Both the position numbers and the translations under genes were made by a program. Below, piece after piece: positions 6,799 through 16,884 of a DNA stretch of 64,000 nucleotides (position 1 is the stretch's first letter; each line of letters opens with the position of its first letter). Source of the DNA: Tautonia marina. GTDB lineage: Bacteria > Planctomycetota > Planctomycetia > Isosphaerales > Isosphaeraceae. The stretch lies in assembly GCF_009177065.1 (NCBI RefSeq), contig NZ_WEZF01000021.1, forward strand, positions 1 to 64,000, given 5' to 3'. The notes under the pieces were generated by a model that ran no database searches, was not told where the DNA came from, and worked only from the letters and a program-made list of their open reading frames with translations.

Positions 6799-9276
6799 AT
6801 GAGCAACCCTCGACGATTCGGGACGGCTCTGGCTTCGATCCTGGTTTGTTGTGTCACCACCGCCGGGGCAGACGACGCGGTGACGCTCGTGCCCTCGACG
6901 TTGACGCTTGACGGGCCGAAGGCATCGCAGCGGGTGATCGTCGAGCGATGGAATGCGCACGGTGTGGCCATCGGCGAGCCGACCGAGGCGGTGTCGTTTG
7001 CCATCAGCAACCCGAACATTGCCACCGTCTCGGCCGACGGAACGGTGGTGCCGGTCGCCGACGGTGTGACCACGCTGACGGCGAGCCTGGGGGATCAGAC
7101 GATCTCGGCTCCGGTGCAGGTTCGCAACGCAGGCCGAGACGAACCCTGGAGCTTTCGCAATCATGTCTTGCCCGTGCTAACCAAGGCGGGCTGCAATCAG
7201 GGGTCGTGCCACGGAGCGGCGGCCGGGAAGAACGGTCTGCGGCTCACCTTGCGGGGCTATGGCCCGGAAGTCGATTACGACACCCTGACACGCCAGGCCC
7301 TGGCCCGTCGCATCAACAAGACGGCACCTGCCGAGAGCCTGCTGCTGCTGAAAGCAACCGGTGTGATTGAGCATGGGGGCGGTCCGCGATTTGCGCCGGA
7401 TTCGCTGGATTACCGGATCATCGCCGAGTGGATTGGGGCCGGGATGCCCGCGCCGAGCGAGGAGGACGCCCGGATTGACCGGGTCGAGGTGATGCCCTCG
7501 GCCGTGACGCTCGAACCCGGACAATCGCAACAGGTGCTGGTTCGAGCGGTTTCAGAGGATGGCCGGATCGCCGACGTAACCCGTTGGGCGAAGTTCGGGA
7601 CCACCGACGAAACCGTGGCCACCGTTGATGACTCCGGCCGTCTGACCGTGGTCGGCCACGGCGAAGGGGCGATTACGGTCTGGTTCGATAGTCAGGTGGA
7701 CCTGGCGACCGTGACGGTCCCCTACGATCGAGCGATTGATCGGGAGTTGTTCGCCTCGGCACCGAGATTCAATGACATTGATACGATCAACCTGGAAAAA
7801 CTGCAATCGCTGAACATTCCTCCGTCCCCCTTGAGTGACGACGCGACCTTCCTGCGCCGAGCGTTTCTGGACACGACCGGCACCTTGCCGGAGGTGGCTG
7901 AAGTCGAGGCGTTTCTGGCGGACGACGATCCGGAGAAGCGGGCAAAGCTGATCGATCGACTTTTGAACAGCGAAGAGTTCGTCGATTACTGGTCGTACAA
8001 GTGGTCGGATCTCTTGCTGGTTTCGTCTCGAAACTTGCCGAAGCCGGCAATGTGGAGCTTCTACCGCTTCATTCGAGAGAGCGTGGCCGAGAATCGTCCC
8101 TGGGACGAGTTTGCTCGGGAGATTCTGACCGCGAAGGGGAGTACTCTCGATAACGGAGCGGGCAACTACTTCGTGATTCACCGCGATCCGATTGAATTGA
8201 CCGAGAACGCGAGCATGGCGTTTCTCGGCCTGGCGATGACCTGTGCGCGGTGTCACAATCACCCGTTGGAAAAGTGGACTCAGGACCAGTATTACGGGTT
8301 TGCGAACCTGTTTGGCCGGGTGAAACTGAAGGACGGGGATCGCGGGGCCGCGCAAGGAGATGTAGAAATCATTCCGGCCTCGGAGGGAGAGATTCTTCAC
8401 CCGCGCCGGGGGATTGCGATGGCACCGCAACCGCTCGATGCCCAGGCCATGCCGCTTGAATCTCCCGGCGATCGTCGCGAGGCGTTGGCGGATTGGCTTG
8501 AATCGCCTGAGAACCCGTACTTCGCCGCGGCTGTGGTGAACCGGGTCTGGGCGAACTTCTTCGGCCGAGGACTCGTTGATCCCGAAGACGACCTCCGATC
8601 GACCAACCCGCCGAGCGACCGAGCCTTGATGGACTGGATCGTCGAGGACTTCCGGGTGCACGGCTACGACGTTCGGCACCTGATCCGGACGATCATGACC
8701 TCGGCCGCCTACCAACGCTCCGCGACGCCGGTGCCGGGAAACGAAGGGGACACGAAGTTTCTCAGCCGCTATGTTCCTCGTCGCCTCCCGGCCGAGGTCC
8801 TGATCGACCTGATGGCTTCCGTGACGGAGGTTCCAACCCCCTTTCCGGGTTATCCGACCGGCTGGAGGAGTGTACAACTGCCCGACGTTCAGGTGGCGAG
8901 CACTTTTCTTGATGCGTTCGGCCGCCCCGAGCGAAACGACACATGCTCGTGCGAGCGATCGTCGGAACCGTCGCTTGCCCAGGCGCTACATCTGGCCAAC
9001 GGTGACACCTTAAACGAAAAACTGAGGAGCGAGAATTCGGCCGTAGCGCGGGCCGTGGCGTCTGGAGAGTCGTTTGCGGTGCTGCTCGACGGTCTGTTCA
9101 AGGCCGCGCTGTCTCGCCCCCCGACCGAGGCCGAGGCGTCTCGGATCCTTCCCGCGCTGGAAGCCGCGGTGGCCGAGGCCGAGACGGAGGAGGAGCGAGC
9201 CGCGCTGAAGCGCCAGGTGATCGAAGACCTCTACTGGGCGACCCTCACCGGAAATGAGTTTCTGTTCAACCACTGA
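6799..9276 (+). CDS. Exported Big2 - DUF1549 - DUF1553 protein
   Basis: An 825-residue protein with a cleavable signal peptide (about 1-24). A bacterial Ig-like (Big2) domain follows (about 28-115), then a cytochrome-like segment CNQGSCHG near residue 135. A second Big2 domain spans about 230-315, then DUF1549 (about 325-535, with CARCHNHPLEKW) and DUF1553 (about 555-810, with NPYFAAAVVNRVWANFFGRGLV and ERSSEPSLAQALHLANGD). This architecture is characteristic of planctomycetes and verrucomicrobia. The CxxxCH and CxxCH patterns suggest covalently bound haem or metal binding outside the cytoplasm. The precise role is unknown. It is 75 bases upstream of a cytochrome/WD40 gene and probably co-transcribed. 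Confidence 0.9.
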   Translation: MSNPRRFGTALASILVCCVTTAGADDAVTLVPSTLTLDGPKASQRVIVERWNAHGVAIGEPTEAVSFAISNPNIATVSADGTVVPVADGVTTLTASLGDQTISAPVQVRNAGRDEPWSFRNHVLPVLTKAGCNQGSCHGAAAGKNGLRLTLRGYGPEVDYDTLTRQALARRINKTAPAESLLLLKATGVIEHGGGPRFAPDSLDYRIIAEWIGAGMPAPSEEDARIDRVEVMPSAVTLEPGQSQQVLVRAVSEDGRIADVTRWAKFGTTDETVATVDDSGRLTVVGHGEGAITVWFDSQVDLATVTVPYDRAIDRELFASAPRFNDIDTINLEKLQSLNIPPSPLSDDATFLRRAFLDTTGTLPEVAEVEAFLADDDPEKRAKLIDRLLNSEEFVDYWSYKWSDLLLVSSRNLPKPAMWSFYRFIRESVAENRPWDEFAREILTAKGSTLDNGAGNYFVIHRDPIELTENASMAFLGLAMTCARCHNHPLEKWTQDQYYGFANLFGRVKLKDGDRGAAQGDVEIIPASEGEILHPRRGIAMAPQPLDAQAMPLESPGDRREALADWLESPENPYFAAAVVNRVWANFFGRGLVDPEDDLRSTNPPSDRALMDWIVEDFRVHGYDVRHLIRTIMTSAAYQRSATPVPGNEGDTKFLSRYVPRRLPAEVLIDLMASVTEVPTPFPGYPTGWRSVQLPDVQVASTFLDAFGRPERNDTCSCERSSEPSLAQALHLANGDTLNEKLRSENSAVARAVASGESFAVLLDGLFKAALSRPPTEAEASRILPALEAAVAEAETEEERAALKRQVIEDLYWATLTGNEFLFNH

Positions 9277-9350
9277 TTGTTACTCGAAATTCATCACATG
9301 CCCGATTCGGGTCGAGTGATCGTCTCGACGCTGGCAGGAGACCCTCGCGC

Positions 9351-12300
9351 ATGACTGTGCTGAGTTGCCTGGCCGCCTTGCCGTGGATAGCCCTGGCGAC
9401 GGATGCGGAACCGGTTCGGTTTCGAGATCAGGTCGCGCCGATCCTGGTTGCCCGATGCCTGGGATGCCATCAGGATGACGATGCGCAAGGCGGGCTGAAC
9501 ATGAGCACCTTCGCCAAGCTCAGGGAGGGAGGGGCGATCGAGGGGGACCTGATCTTGCTGCCGGGAGAGGCAGAGGAGAGTCACCTCGTTCGGGTCTTGC
9601 AACCGGATGCCACGCTCCGCATGCCCTTGAAGCAAGCGCCCTTGACGGACGAGGAGATCGACCTGATTGCGCGATGGGTGGACGAGGGAGCGGTCTTCGA
9701 TGGTCCTTCGGAAAAGGTGCTCCTGTCGTCGCTGGTTGATCCACTGGCGAATTTGCCCGAGGTGGAGGTGACGGCCGAGGTGGCCGATCCGGTTTCGGCC
9801 GTGGCCTATGCGCCGGATGGTGGTCGGCTGGCGGCGGCACGAGGGTCTGCCATTTACCTGTTCGACGCGAATTGCAGCGATCCGACGGCGTTGCTGGAAG
9901 GGCACGAGGGAGGGATCAACGCCCTGGCCTTTTCGCCGGATAGCCAACGGCTGGTCGCCGCTGGAGGCCGGCCGGGACTGTTCGGTTCGGTCGCGGTCTG
10001 GGACGTGGAAACGGGAGAGCGGCTTCGCTCGTGGAAGGGGCATGCCGACACGATTCTCTCGGCCGTTCTCTCGCCGGACGGAACAACCCTGGCCACGGCA
10101 AGCTATGATCGCATGGTCATGCTCTGGAATCTGAATTCCGGAACGGAAATCCGCACGCTTAAGGAGCATACCGACGCGGTCTATGGGCTTGCCTTCTCGC
10201 CGGATGGGACCCGGCTGGCGTCGGCGTCGGGAGATCGGACCGTCAAGATCTGGGAACCGGCAACGGGGAGGCGACTGGAATCGCTCGGCGATGCGACCGA
10301 GGAACTGTATGCCGTGACATTCGCCGACGAGGGATCGAGCTTGCTGGCCGCGGGAGCCGATCGAACCATTCGGCGATGGCTCCTGGAGGGAACGACGGGG
10401 AGGCTCGACCGATCGGCCATTGCTCATGATGGAGCGGTGCTCGATTTACTGGTCACGGGCGATGGAGCTTCGCTCATCTCGACCGGAGAGGATGGGGCCA
10501 TCAAGCGGTGGTCGTTGCCGGATCTGGCGCCGCTCGACGTGTGGCCCCGACAACCGGACTGGCCCCTGGCGGCGGCCCTGAACCCTTCGGGATCGCAACT
10601 GGCGCTGGGCCGGTACGATGGGGCGTTGGTTCTGCTGCCCGGCTGGCCAGACGCCGAGGCTCAGGACACGTTTCAGGTGACGCTGCTGGACGCTCCCGAG
10701 GCCGAAGCGGAGCCCCCGACGACGCAGGCTGAACCGGACACGAAGACGCCGGAACTGGTCCGCCGCCCTTCACTCGGGCCTCCCAGCCCCAGGGGGGCCG
10801 AACGGGGTCGGACGTTGACCGTGAACCTGTCGGGCACGGGGGTCGGCCAGGCAAACGCGGTGGTGTTCGATGATCCGCACCTGGCGGCCACCATCTTGCC
10901 GAGTGAGTCGCCCGATCCGAACAGGCTCCAGATCAATGTTTCGATTGCGGAGGATGCGCCGATCGGTCGTCACCTGATTCGGGTGCAAACACCGCTTGGC
11001 GTTCCCCCGGCGCAAGGGTTCGCGGTTTACGAAGGTGCCGAACAGGCCGAGGTGGAGCCGAATGACACGCCAGAGCAGGGGGCAATCGTCTCCTGGCCGA
11101 CGACTCTTGCCGGAACGATGGCGGCGCCGGGAGACGTGGATCACGTCCGATTTCGCGTGGCTCGGGGTCAGACGATCGTGTGTGCCGATCGTGGTGGAGG
11201 GCTCGGCTCGGCGCTTGATCCGGTGCTGGAGCTGAGGAACGACGCGGGGCAGGTGGTCGGACAGGGGCAATCGGTCGTGTCGTATCGGGCCGACTCCGAC
11301 GAGCAACTCACGCTTCGCATTGCAGATCGGCAATTCAGCGGATCAGGGAATCATTTCTATCGGATCGAACTTGGTGAGATTCCCAGGCTTGAGGATGTGT
11401 TTCCGCTGGGAGTTTCGCAAGACGGCTCCGCCGAGGTGACTGTCTCTGGGGCGAACCTGGGAGAATCGGTCGTAACGGTGTCGGCCTCGGCGACCGAAAT
11501 GCCCGGATCGTTGCGGAACGTTCCGGCCACCGATCGGCACGGCCGAGCCGCGGAGGGGAATGGAAAGGTCGTCGTCGCTGAAGGGCCTCAGGTCGTTGAG
11601 CACGAACCGAATGACACCCCACAGGAGGCGATGGTACTGGAGGTGCCCGGCGGCGTTTCGGGGCGGATCGACCACGAGAGGGATCTCGACCAGGTGGCGA
11701 TCTCCGTGGAAGCTGGTCATCCGTTGGTCGTCGAGGTCTTCGGGGATCGGCTGGGGACCGAGATCGACCCGGTGATCGAGATTCTGGATGCCGAGGGGAC
11801 CCCGGTTCCCCTGGCGGTGCTGCGCCCGGTTGCTCGATCGTCGGTCGCGTTTCGAGACCATGACGCGAGCCAGGATCGGATTCGCCTGACCCGATGGGAT
11901 GAACTGGCCCAGAATGATTATTTGCTGATTGGTCGAGAGCTGACCCGCCTGTTCGCCCTGCCTCGCAATCCGGATGACGACGCGGTGTTCTGGTCCTCAG
12001 GAGGGCGACGGCTGGCGTACCTCGGCACCACTCCGGAGCAACACCCGCAGGATCAACCGATCGAGAAGGTTGAGATTCATCCCCCCGACACAACCTTCCC
12101 GCCAGGAGGAGCCTCTCCGGTCACGCTGGTTTACCGGAACGACGATGCTCCCGGACTGGGCAAGGATGCGGCCCTTCGCTTCGATCCCCCGCAGGACGGG
12201 ACGTACCTGATTCGGGTAGGGGATGCGCGCGGGCTCGGGGGGCGCGGGTTCGGCTATCATCTGGTCGTCCGGGAACCACGGCCCGACTTCGGCGTGACGC

Positions 12301-12986
12301 TCCGGACCGAGCATCCCGACATTCCCCGAGGCGGAGCCACGGTCGTCTCGGCCATGGTGCAGCGGATTGACGGGTTCGACGGCCCGATCGACCTGCGGGT
12401 GGAAGGACTTCCGCCGGGAATCCGAGCGACCTCGGCGCAGGTGGAAGCGGGGCACTTGACCGCCGATCTGTTGCTGATGGCCGACCGAGACGCGCCGACC
12501 TTCTCCTCGACCTCGTGGCGAGTGGTGGCCGAAGCGTCCAAACGCGGGACGAACGGCGAGGTCATTCGGCATGAGATCCGTCCGGGAGGCGACCGATCTT
12601 CCTGGATCACCGTGACACCGGAACCCGACCTTCGTGTTTCGACCGACCGGGATCGGGTGGTGATTCGCCCCGGAGATCAGGTCGAGCTGACCTTCCGCGT
12701 TGATCGTTCGGCGAGCTTCTCCGGTCGTGTCCCGATTGACGTGCGCAACCTGCCGCACGGGGTTCGCGTGCTGAATATCGGTCTGAACGGTGTGTTGATT
12801 ACCGAGTCGCAGACCGAGCGAACGGTGTTCCTGTACGCCGAGCCGTGGGTTTCGCCCACCGAACGCCCGTTCTTCGGGGTCGGTCGGGTTGAGGCGGCCG
12901 GGACCGAACACAGCACCCCGCCCATCACCCTGGTCATTTCAGACGAATCGACCGAGGGGTCTTCCGCCAAGGACGACCAGCCCTGA
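9351..12986 (+). CDS. Giant planctomycete cytochrome / WD40 / pre-peptidase protein
   Basis: A 1211-residue exported protein. After a short signal peptide comes a planctomycete cytochrome C (PSCyt1-like) module: FRDQVAPILVARCLGCH with one CLGCH haem-binding motif near residue 38, ending in DEEIDLIARWVDEGA. WD40 repeats follow (about 140-430, with repeated LAFSPDG.RLAS.SGD blades), forming one seven-bladed propeller. Then come beta-rich modules, including two pre-peptidase C-terminal-like domains that begin with EPNDTP (about residues 568 and 754). It likely works with the preceding DUF1549/DUF1553 protein at the cell surface. Electron transfer and scaffolding are inferred roles. Confidence 0.88.
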   Translation: MTVLSCLAALPWIALATDAEPVRFRDQVAPILVARCLGCHQDDDAQGGLNMSTFAKLREGGAIEGDLILLPGEAEESHLVRVLQPDATLRMPLKQAPLTDEEIDLIARWVDEGAVFDGPSEKVLLSSLVDPLANLPEVEVTAEVADPVSAVAYAPDGGRLAAARGSAIYLFDANCSDPTALLEGHEGGINALAFSPDSQRLVAAGGRPGLFGSVAVWDVETGERLRSWKGHADTILSAVLSPDGTTLATASYDRMVMLWNLNSGTEIRTLKEHTDAVYGLAFSPDGTRLASASGDRTVKIWEPATGRRLESLGDATEELYAVTFADEGSSLLAAGADRTIRRWLLEGTTGRLDRSAIAHDGAVLDLLVTGDGASLISTGEDGAIKRWSLPDLAPLDVWPRQPDWPLAAALNPSGSQLALGRYDGALVLLPGWPDAEAQDTFQVTLLDAPEAEAEPPTTQAEPDTKTPELVRRPSLGPPSPRGAERGRTLTVNLSGTGVGQANAVVFDDPHLAATILPSESPDPNRLQINVSIAEDAPIGRHLIRVQTPLGVPPAQGFAVYEGAEQAEVEPNDTPEQGAIVSWPTTLAGTMAAPGDVDHVRFRVARGQTIVCADRGGGLGSALDPVLELRNDAGQVVGQGQSVVSYRADSDEQLTLRIADRQFSGSGNHFYRIELGEIPRLEDVFPLGVSQDGSAEVTVSGANLGESVVTVSASATEMPGSLRNVPATDRHGRAAEGNGKVVVAEGPQVVEHEPNDTPQEAMVLEVPGGVSGRIDHERDLDQVAISVEAGHPLVVEVFGDRLGTEIDPVIEILDAEGTPVPLAVLRPVARSSVAFRDHDASQDRIRLTRWDELAQNDYLLIGRELTRLFALPRNPDDDAVFWSSGGRRLAYLGTTPEQHPQDQPIEKVEIHPPDTTFPPGGASPVTLVYRNDDAPGLGKDAALRFDPPQDGTYLIRVGDARGLGGRGFGYHLVVREPRPDFGVTLRTEHPDIPRGGATVVSAMVQRIDGFDGPIDLRVEGLPPGIRATSAQVEAGHLTADLLLMADRDAPTFSSTSWRVVAEASKRGTNGEVIRHEIRPGGDRSSWITVTPEPDLRVSTDRDRVVIRPGDQVELTFRVDRSASFSGRVPIDVRNLPHGVRVLNIGLNGVLITESQTERTVFLYAEPWVSPTERPFFGVGRVEAAGTEHSTPPITLVISDESTEGSSAKDDQP

Positions 12987-13031
12987 CGGACACCCTTCGG
13001 AAGACAGTTCCGGAGATCGAGCGATACGGCA

Positions 13032-13748
13032 TCACCGTTTGATCCCACTCCGAGCCTCGGCAATGACTCGGAGTGCGGAGGTGAGAACACAGGCGATGCC
13101 TCCCAGCTCCAGCAGCCAGTTCATGCGGATTCCCAGGATTTCATCCTTGAGGAACGCATCGACATGATGGAAGGAGGCGGCACGAATCAGGACGAATCCA
13201 TAAAGAAAGACCAAGCCGATGGCCGCCAACGGCCTTCTCAGCAGGACCGATCGGAACAGAACGGCGAGCAACGCAAGGCCTCCTGCTCCCACAATCGCCA
13301 CACCGAGGATAAAGGCACGCTGAACGACCTGGCGATCTTGATACCACCCTTGCTCATGAGCAAGGCGGCGACCAACGGCGGTCAGGAGGCTCTGTAGATC
13401 GAGCTGTTTGTTGATCCCCAGAACGAGCATGGCCAGCAGCAAGAGCCACCAGAAAGAGGCCCGGCGACCGGGTGATTTTGCTCCGGTCGTCGGTGCGATC
13501 CGGAACTGGTCGCTCTTCCAGAAGATGGGGTGAACCGTGGAGCCCCCGACGTGGAGCCGCCGCTCGGCTCGGGCCGCGAATCCGCAGGCAATGGCCGCGG
13601 CAAAATACGCCGCGACGGTCAACCACCCCATGATCGAGGGGTCGCCAATCCGAGGGCTCCATCCCAGTTCAACGCGTTCGGCAAACAGGATCAAGCCCAT
13701 TGGTAACATCTTGTTCTGAACATTGGTGGTGACATTCAAACCGTTCAT
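13032..13748 (-). CDS. Membrane protein, unknown function
   Basis: A 238-residue protein with about five hydrophobic segments: WLTVAAYFAAAIACGFAA (about 41-58), FWWLLLLAMLVLGI (about 97-110), FILGVAIVGAGGLALLAVLF, PLAAIGLVFLYGFVLIRAASF and the C-terminal LLELGGIACVLTSALRV. The order TM-loop-TM and the motif RAASFHHVD before the last helix are distinctive, but no family is recognised. The true start could be an internal Met near residue 17 or 40, since the first 16 residues are polar. It is convergent with the giant cytochrome gene, with a 45-base gap. Confidence 0.6.
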   Translation of the reverse strand: MNGLNVTTNVQNKMLPMGLILFAERVELGWSPRIGDPSIMGWLTVAAYFAAAIACGFAARAERRLHVGGSTVHPIFWKSDQFRIAPTTGAKSPGRRASFWWLLLLAMLVLGINKQLDLQSLLTAVGRRLAHEQGWYQDRQVVQRAFILGVAIVGAGGLALLAVLFRSVLLRRPLAAIGLVFLYGFVLIRAASFHHVDAFLKDEILGIRMNWLLELGGIACVLTSALRVIAEARSGIKR

Positions 13749-13901
13749 CCATTGGAGCTACAGTCTGTCAAATGGGGGGCATGCCTGTCAAACTTGCCTC
13801 GGTCTGCGGCAATGCCTCTCATCGCGGGGAGGGATCGGCCCTGGATTGCCGTCGTTGCACAAAGCGTTGGGAACGCCCCGCTATCCGGGAGCGTGTGAGT
13901 C

Positions 13902-14783
13902 ATGAACACGGATCGCTGGAATCTCTGGCTTGCGATCATCACGTTTCTGGCAACGGTGGTGGTGCTGATCGTGGCCCGGTCGGCCTCGCGTCGCAAGGCG
14001 GTCTGGAGGATCGCGGAAGTTGCCCGCGAACTGGGGCTCGCCGAGCAGGCTCCGAACGATCCGGAACTTCGATCGTGGCTGGACCACCCGTATTCTGGAA
14101 TCCTGGACAACGACCGGTCGCTGGTCTGGGCGCTTCGTGGGTCGTATGAGGACCGCGAGGTGGTCTTGCTCGGCATCCACGAACGTTCCAGCCGAAGCGT
14201 TGCCGGGCGATCGAACGACGATCGAGCCCGACGGTTCCCGTGGTTCCGCCGGTATTGGACCAGGGGTCCCGCCGTGGCGAGCGACGTGAATCAGCTTCTG
14301 GTTGTCCTGGTCGAAGCGTTGCCGGGTCTGCCCGATTTCCGGATCGGGCCAGACGCGACCGCGGCGCGAGGGGCAGGGAGCCGGTCCCGAGGCTCCGCAC
14401 CGCGATTCCTCGTCGATCGATCGGCGAGCGTTCTGTTTGAAGGGCTGATGATTGATCCTGAAACGGCTCTTGGAGAGTTGCCGCAAACGTTTCTCGATCG
14501 GGCGGCTCGGGTGCTCGTGGGGCGACGACACCCGTGGACGATCGAGGGGTTTGACGAACGCATGAGCGTGCGGATCGCTCGGTGGCGATCGCCTTCCCGA
14601 GTGCGATCGTATCGGGCCGTGCTGGATGATGCCCTGTCACTCCGAGCGGCCTGGGAGCTGCGGGCCGACCGCTCGGACGATGCCGAAACGCACCGATCCA
14701 TCCGGTCGGCTCTTGAGCGCATCCGCCAGGCGTCTGAATCCTCGGAATCGGACGGAGGATCGTTGCAGGAAGACCGAACCTGA
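13902..14783 (+). CDS. Single-pass membrane protein, unknown function
   Basis: A 293-residue protein with one N-terminal hydrophobic helix (WLAIITFLATVVVLIVA, about residues 9-25). An Arg-rich cytoplasmic-looking domain of about 260 residues follows. No known domain is recognised. The layout, an anchor followed by an alpha/beta-looking region with ILDNDRSLVWALRGSYEDREVVLLGIHE, resembles the uncharacterised anchored proteins common in planctomycetes. It is convergent with the NUDIX gene, with only 20 bases between the stops. A 153-base non-coding gap with no visible signal precedes it. Confidence 0.6.
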   Translation: MNTDRWNLWLAIITFLATVVVLIVARSASRRKAVWRIAEVARELGLAEQAPNDPELRSWLDHPYSGILDNDRSLVWALRGSYEDREVVLLGIHERSSRSVAGRSNDDRARRFPWFRRYWTRGPAVASDVNQLLVVLVEALPGLPDFRIGPDATAARGAGSRSRGSAPRFLVDRSASVLFEGLMIDPETALGELPQTFLDRAARVLVGRRHPWTIEGFDERMSVRIARWRSPSRVRSYRAVLDDALSLRAAWELRADRSDDAETHRSIRSALERIRQASESSESDGGSLQEDRT

Positions 14784-14803
14784 CAGGGGAGGGACGAACC
14801 GTG

Positions 14804-15442
14804 TTACCGCTTGGGACGGTAGCGTTGGGAGTCGCCTTCAACCGGCTCGATCCAGAGTTCCTTGGCGCAGCGTCCGAGCCATCGCGCGGAATGGCGGAGG
14901 GGCAAGCCGACGGCATGGAACATGGATCGGGCGTCATCGCGGTTGAACGGGTCGGGCAGCAAGGCGAGCCCAAGCGGACCGGCCTCGACCCCTTTGCGAA
15001 GCCATTCGAGGGCGTCGTTCAGGATCTGGGCATGGTCGAACGCGAGGGGACGATCGGGGGAATCGGCGATGATCCAGGAGGCTTCGGCGGCATCGTCTCC
15101 GCCCGAGGGCTCGGGCGGGGGAGGGGGAAGCACGGTGGCATAGGCCAGGCTGATCGTTCGGCCTCTCGGATCGCGACCGGGAGCCGAGTAGAATCCGAGC
15201 GGTTCGAAGGGCAGCGAGGGCTGGACCTCGATTCCGGTTTCCTCGAACAGTTCGCGGCGGGCCGCGGGTTCGGCGGCCTCGTCGAGGTCAAGAAAGCCAC
15301 CAGGCAAGGCCCATTGTCCTTCAAAGGGCGGCTGTCCCCGACGAATCATCAGGACACGAAGCGCCGAGCGATCGACCGCGAAGGCCACCGTATCGACCGT
15401 AACGGCGGGTCGGGGAAAGTCGTAACAGTACGATTGCGTCAT
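14804..15442 (-). CDS. NUDIX hydrolase
   Basis: A 212-residue cytoplasmic protein. The NUDIX box GX5EX7REUXEEXGU is complete at about residues 49-71 (GFLDLDE...RELFEETGI). The N-terminus PAVTVDTVAFAVD and the VLMIRRGQPPFEGQWALPGG segment are typical of the NrtR/ADP-ribose-type NUDIX group. The frame stays open upstream to 15550, but the ATG at 15442 gives the family-like start. Downstream of the NUDIX fold is a C-terminal helical region ending in a basic tail. The likely activity is nucleoside-diphosphate-linked hydrolysis, possibly ADP-ribose. NrtR-type regulation of NAD genes is possible, but no winged helix is clearly seen. Confidence 0.85.
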   Translation of the reverse strand: MTQSYCYDFPRPAVTVDTVAFAVDRSALRVLMIRRGQPPFEGQWALPGGFLDLDEAAEPAARRELFEETGIEVQPSLPFEPLGFYSAPGRDPRGRTISLAYATVLPPPPPEPSGGDDAAEASWIIADSPDRPLAFDHAQILNDALEWLRKGVEAGPLGLALLPDPFNRDDARSMFHAVGLPLRHSARWLGRCAKELWIEPVEGDSQRYRPKR

Positions 15443-15616
15443 GAGAGTTGCATCCTGCCCGGAAGTCTCCGGCTCCACTCTGTCTGGCCGAGAAGCTTCC
15501 CGTTGTTCATCATAAAAAGACTGGGAAGATCGTCTACTGCCAGTCTTCAAGGTCTCTGAGCCGTTGCGGACCCCTGCTGCGAATTTCGGACCTCAACGTT
15601 TAACCCAAGCCAAGCC

Positions 15617-16720
15617 ATGACCGACCTTACCGACGATCCCCTGGCTCGTCTCGACGACCCGGCCGTTACCGAACTGGTGGGCCGCCTGACCACCCTCGAC
15701 GGCCCGGCCGATGCCTCGGACGAGTGGCCGGAGCCCTTGTGGTCGGCCTTGAGGGAGTGTGGCGTGCCTCGCTGGCCGGTTCCTCGGACCTTTGGAGGAG
15801 ACGGGCTGGACCGGGTGACGATGGTCCGTCGAGAGGCCGGGCTGGCCGAGGGAAGCCTGACGGCCGCGTTCATCTTTTCGCAGTTCAATGCGGCAACCCG
15901 CCGACTGGTCAGTGCGGCCGATCGGGGGCACGAGGGGGCGGCAGATTGGCTTCGGGCGATTGCTTCGGGCCAGGCGTTTCCGACGATCGGCACCTCGCAA
16001 CTGACCACGTCTCGACGTCGAGGCCGTCGCGCCCTGGTTGCCGAGCCGATTGCGGGAGGCGGCTATCGGCTCCAGGGAGCCATGCCGTGGGTGACCGCGG
16101 CCACCAAGGCCGATCTGTTCGTTGTGGGGGCAGTGCTTGACGATGATCGGCAGGTTCTCATCGCCTTACCGAGCGATCGAGCGGGGCTCTCGATCGGAGC
16201 GCCGATGCCCCTGGCGGCCTTGCAAGCGTCTTGCACCACGGAAGTGGCGTGCGACGCCGTGCACGTGGAGCCTTCCGAGGTCCTCTTTGGCCCCGAGCCC
16301 GACGTGATGGCCGTGGCCAGCGATGGGGGAGGAGCCGGCAGCCTGGAAACCTCGGCCCTGGCGATCGGCCAGGCCCTGGCAGCGCTGCGGGCCTTGCGGG
16401 AGCTGGCGCCCTCACGAGACGATCTGGACGAGCCGGTCGAGGCCCTGGAATCGTCGTGGCAAGCGATTGCCGATTCCCTGCTTGCCGCGGCCGAGGGTCG
16501 GGCCGACGCTCCCTCGTCGGCCGACCTGCGAGCCGAGGCCAACCGCTTCGTGCTGCGAGCGACGCACGCCTATCTGACCGCTCGACGAGGAACCGGAATG
16601 CTGCGGACCGAGCCGGCGCAGCGTTGGGTCCGGCAAGCGATGTTCTTTCTCGTCTGGTCCTGTCCGGGGCCCGTGGCTCAGGCAGCGCTGCGCGATTTCG
16701 CGGGGATCTGTCCGGCGTGA
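15617..16720 (+). CDS. Acyl-CoA dehydrogenase-like flavoprotein
   Basis: A 367-residue protein resembling the acyl-CoA dehydrogenase superfamily: an N-terminal helical part (LWSALRECGVPRWPVPRTFGGDGL, about 42-65), a middle beta domain with TIGTSQLTT and YRLQGAMPWVTAATKADLFVVGA (about 128-175), and a C-terminal helical bundle. The usual catalytic Glu motif near the C-terminus is not obvious, and the C-terminal domain is short, ending RDFAGICPA. It may be a divergent or non-dehydrogenase member (monooxygenase or nitroalkane-oxidase type). The start ATG at 15617 is preceded by a divergent 174-base gap to the NUDIX gene. Confidence 0.75.
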   Translation: MTDLTDDPLARLDDPAVTELVGRLTTLDGPADASDEWPEPLWSALRECGVPRWPVPRTFGGDGLDRVTMVRREAGLAEGSLTAAFIFSQFNAATRRLVSAADRGHEGAADWLRAIASGQAFPTIGTSQLTTSRRRGRRALVAEPIAGGGYRLQGAMPWVTAATKADLFVVGAVLDDDRQVLIALPSDRAGLSIGAPMPLAALQASCTTEVACDAVHVEPSEVLFGPEPDVMAVASDGGGAGSLETSALAIGQALAALRALRELAPSRDDLDEPVEALESSWQAIADSLLAAAEGRADAPSSADLRAEANRFVLRATHAYLTARRGTGMLRTEPAQRWVRQAMFFLVWSCPGPVAQAALRDFAGICPA

Positions 16721-16884
16721 GCACCGAACGGCCCGAAGCGATTTCGAACGCTGCTCCCGTCTGGGGAAGCACCTGAAGCGAGGGAGCGTTCACCTTCGAT
16801 ACGCTCCTGGTCCGCAACGACGGACCGAGGAGCGCGGAGGGGAGACTTGACCGTCGATTGACGCGGGCACGCCACGTGGTTCGG

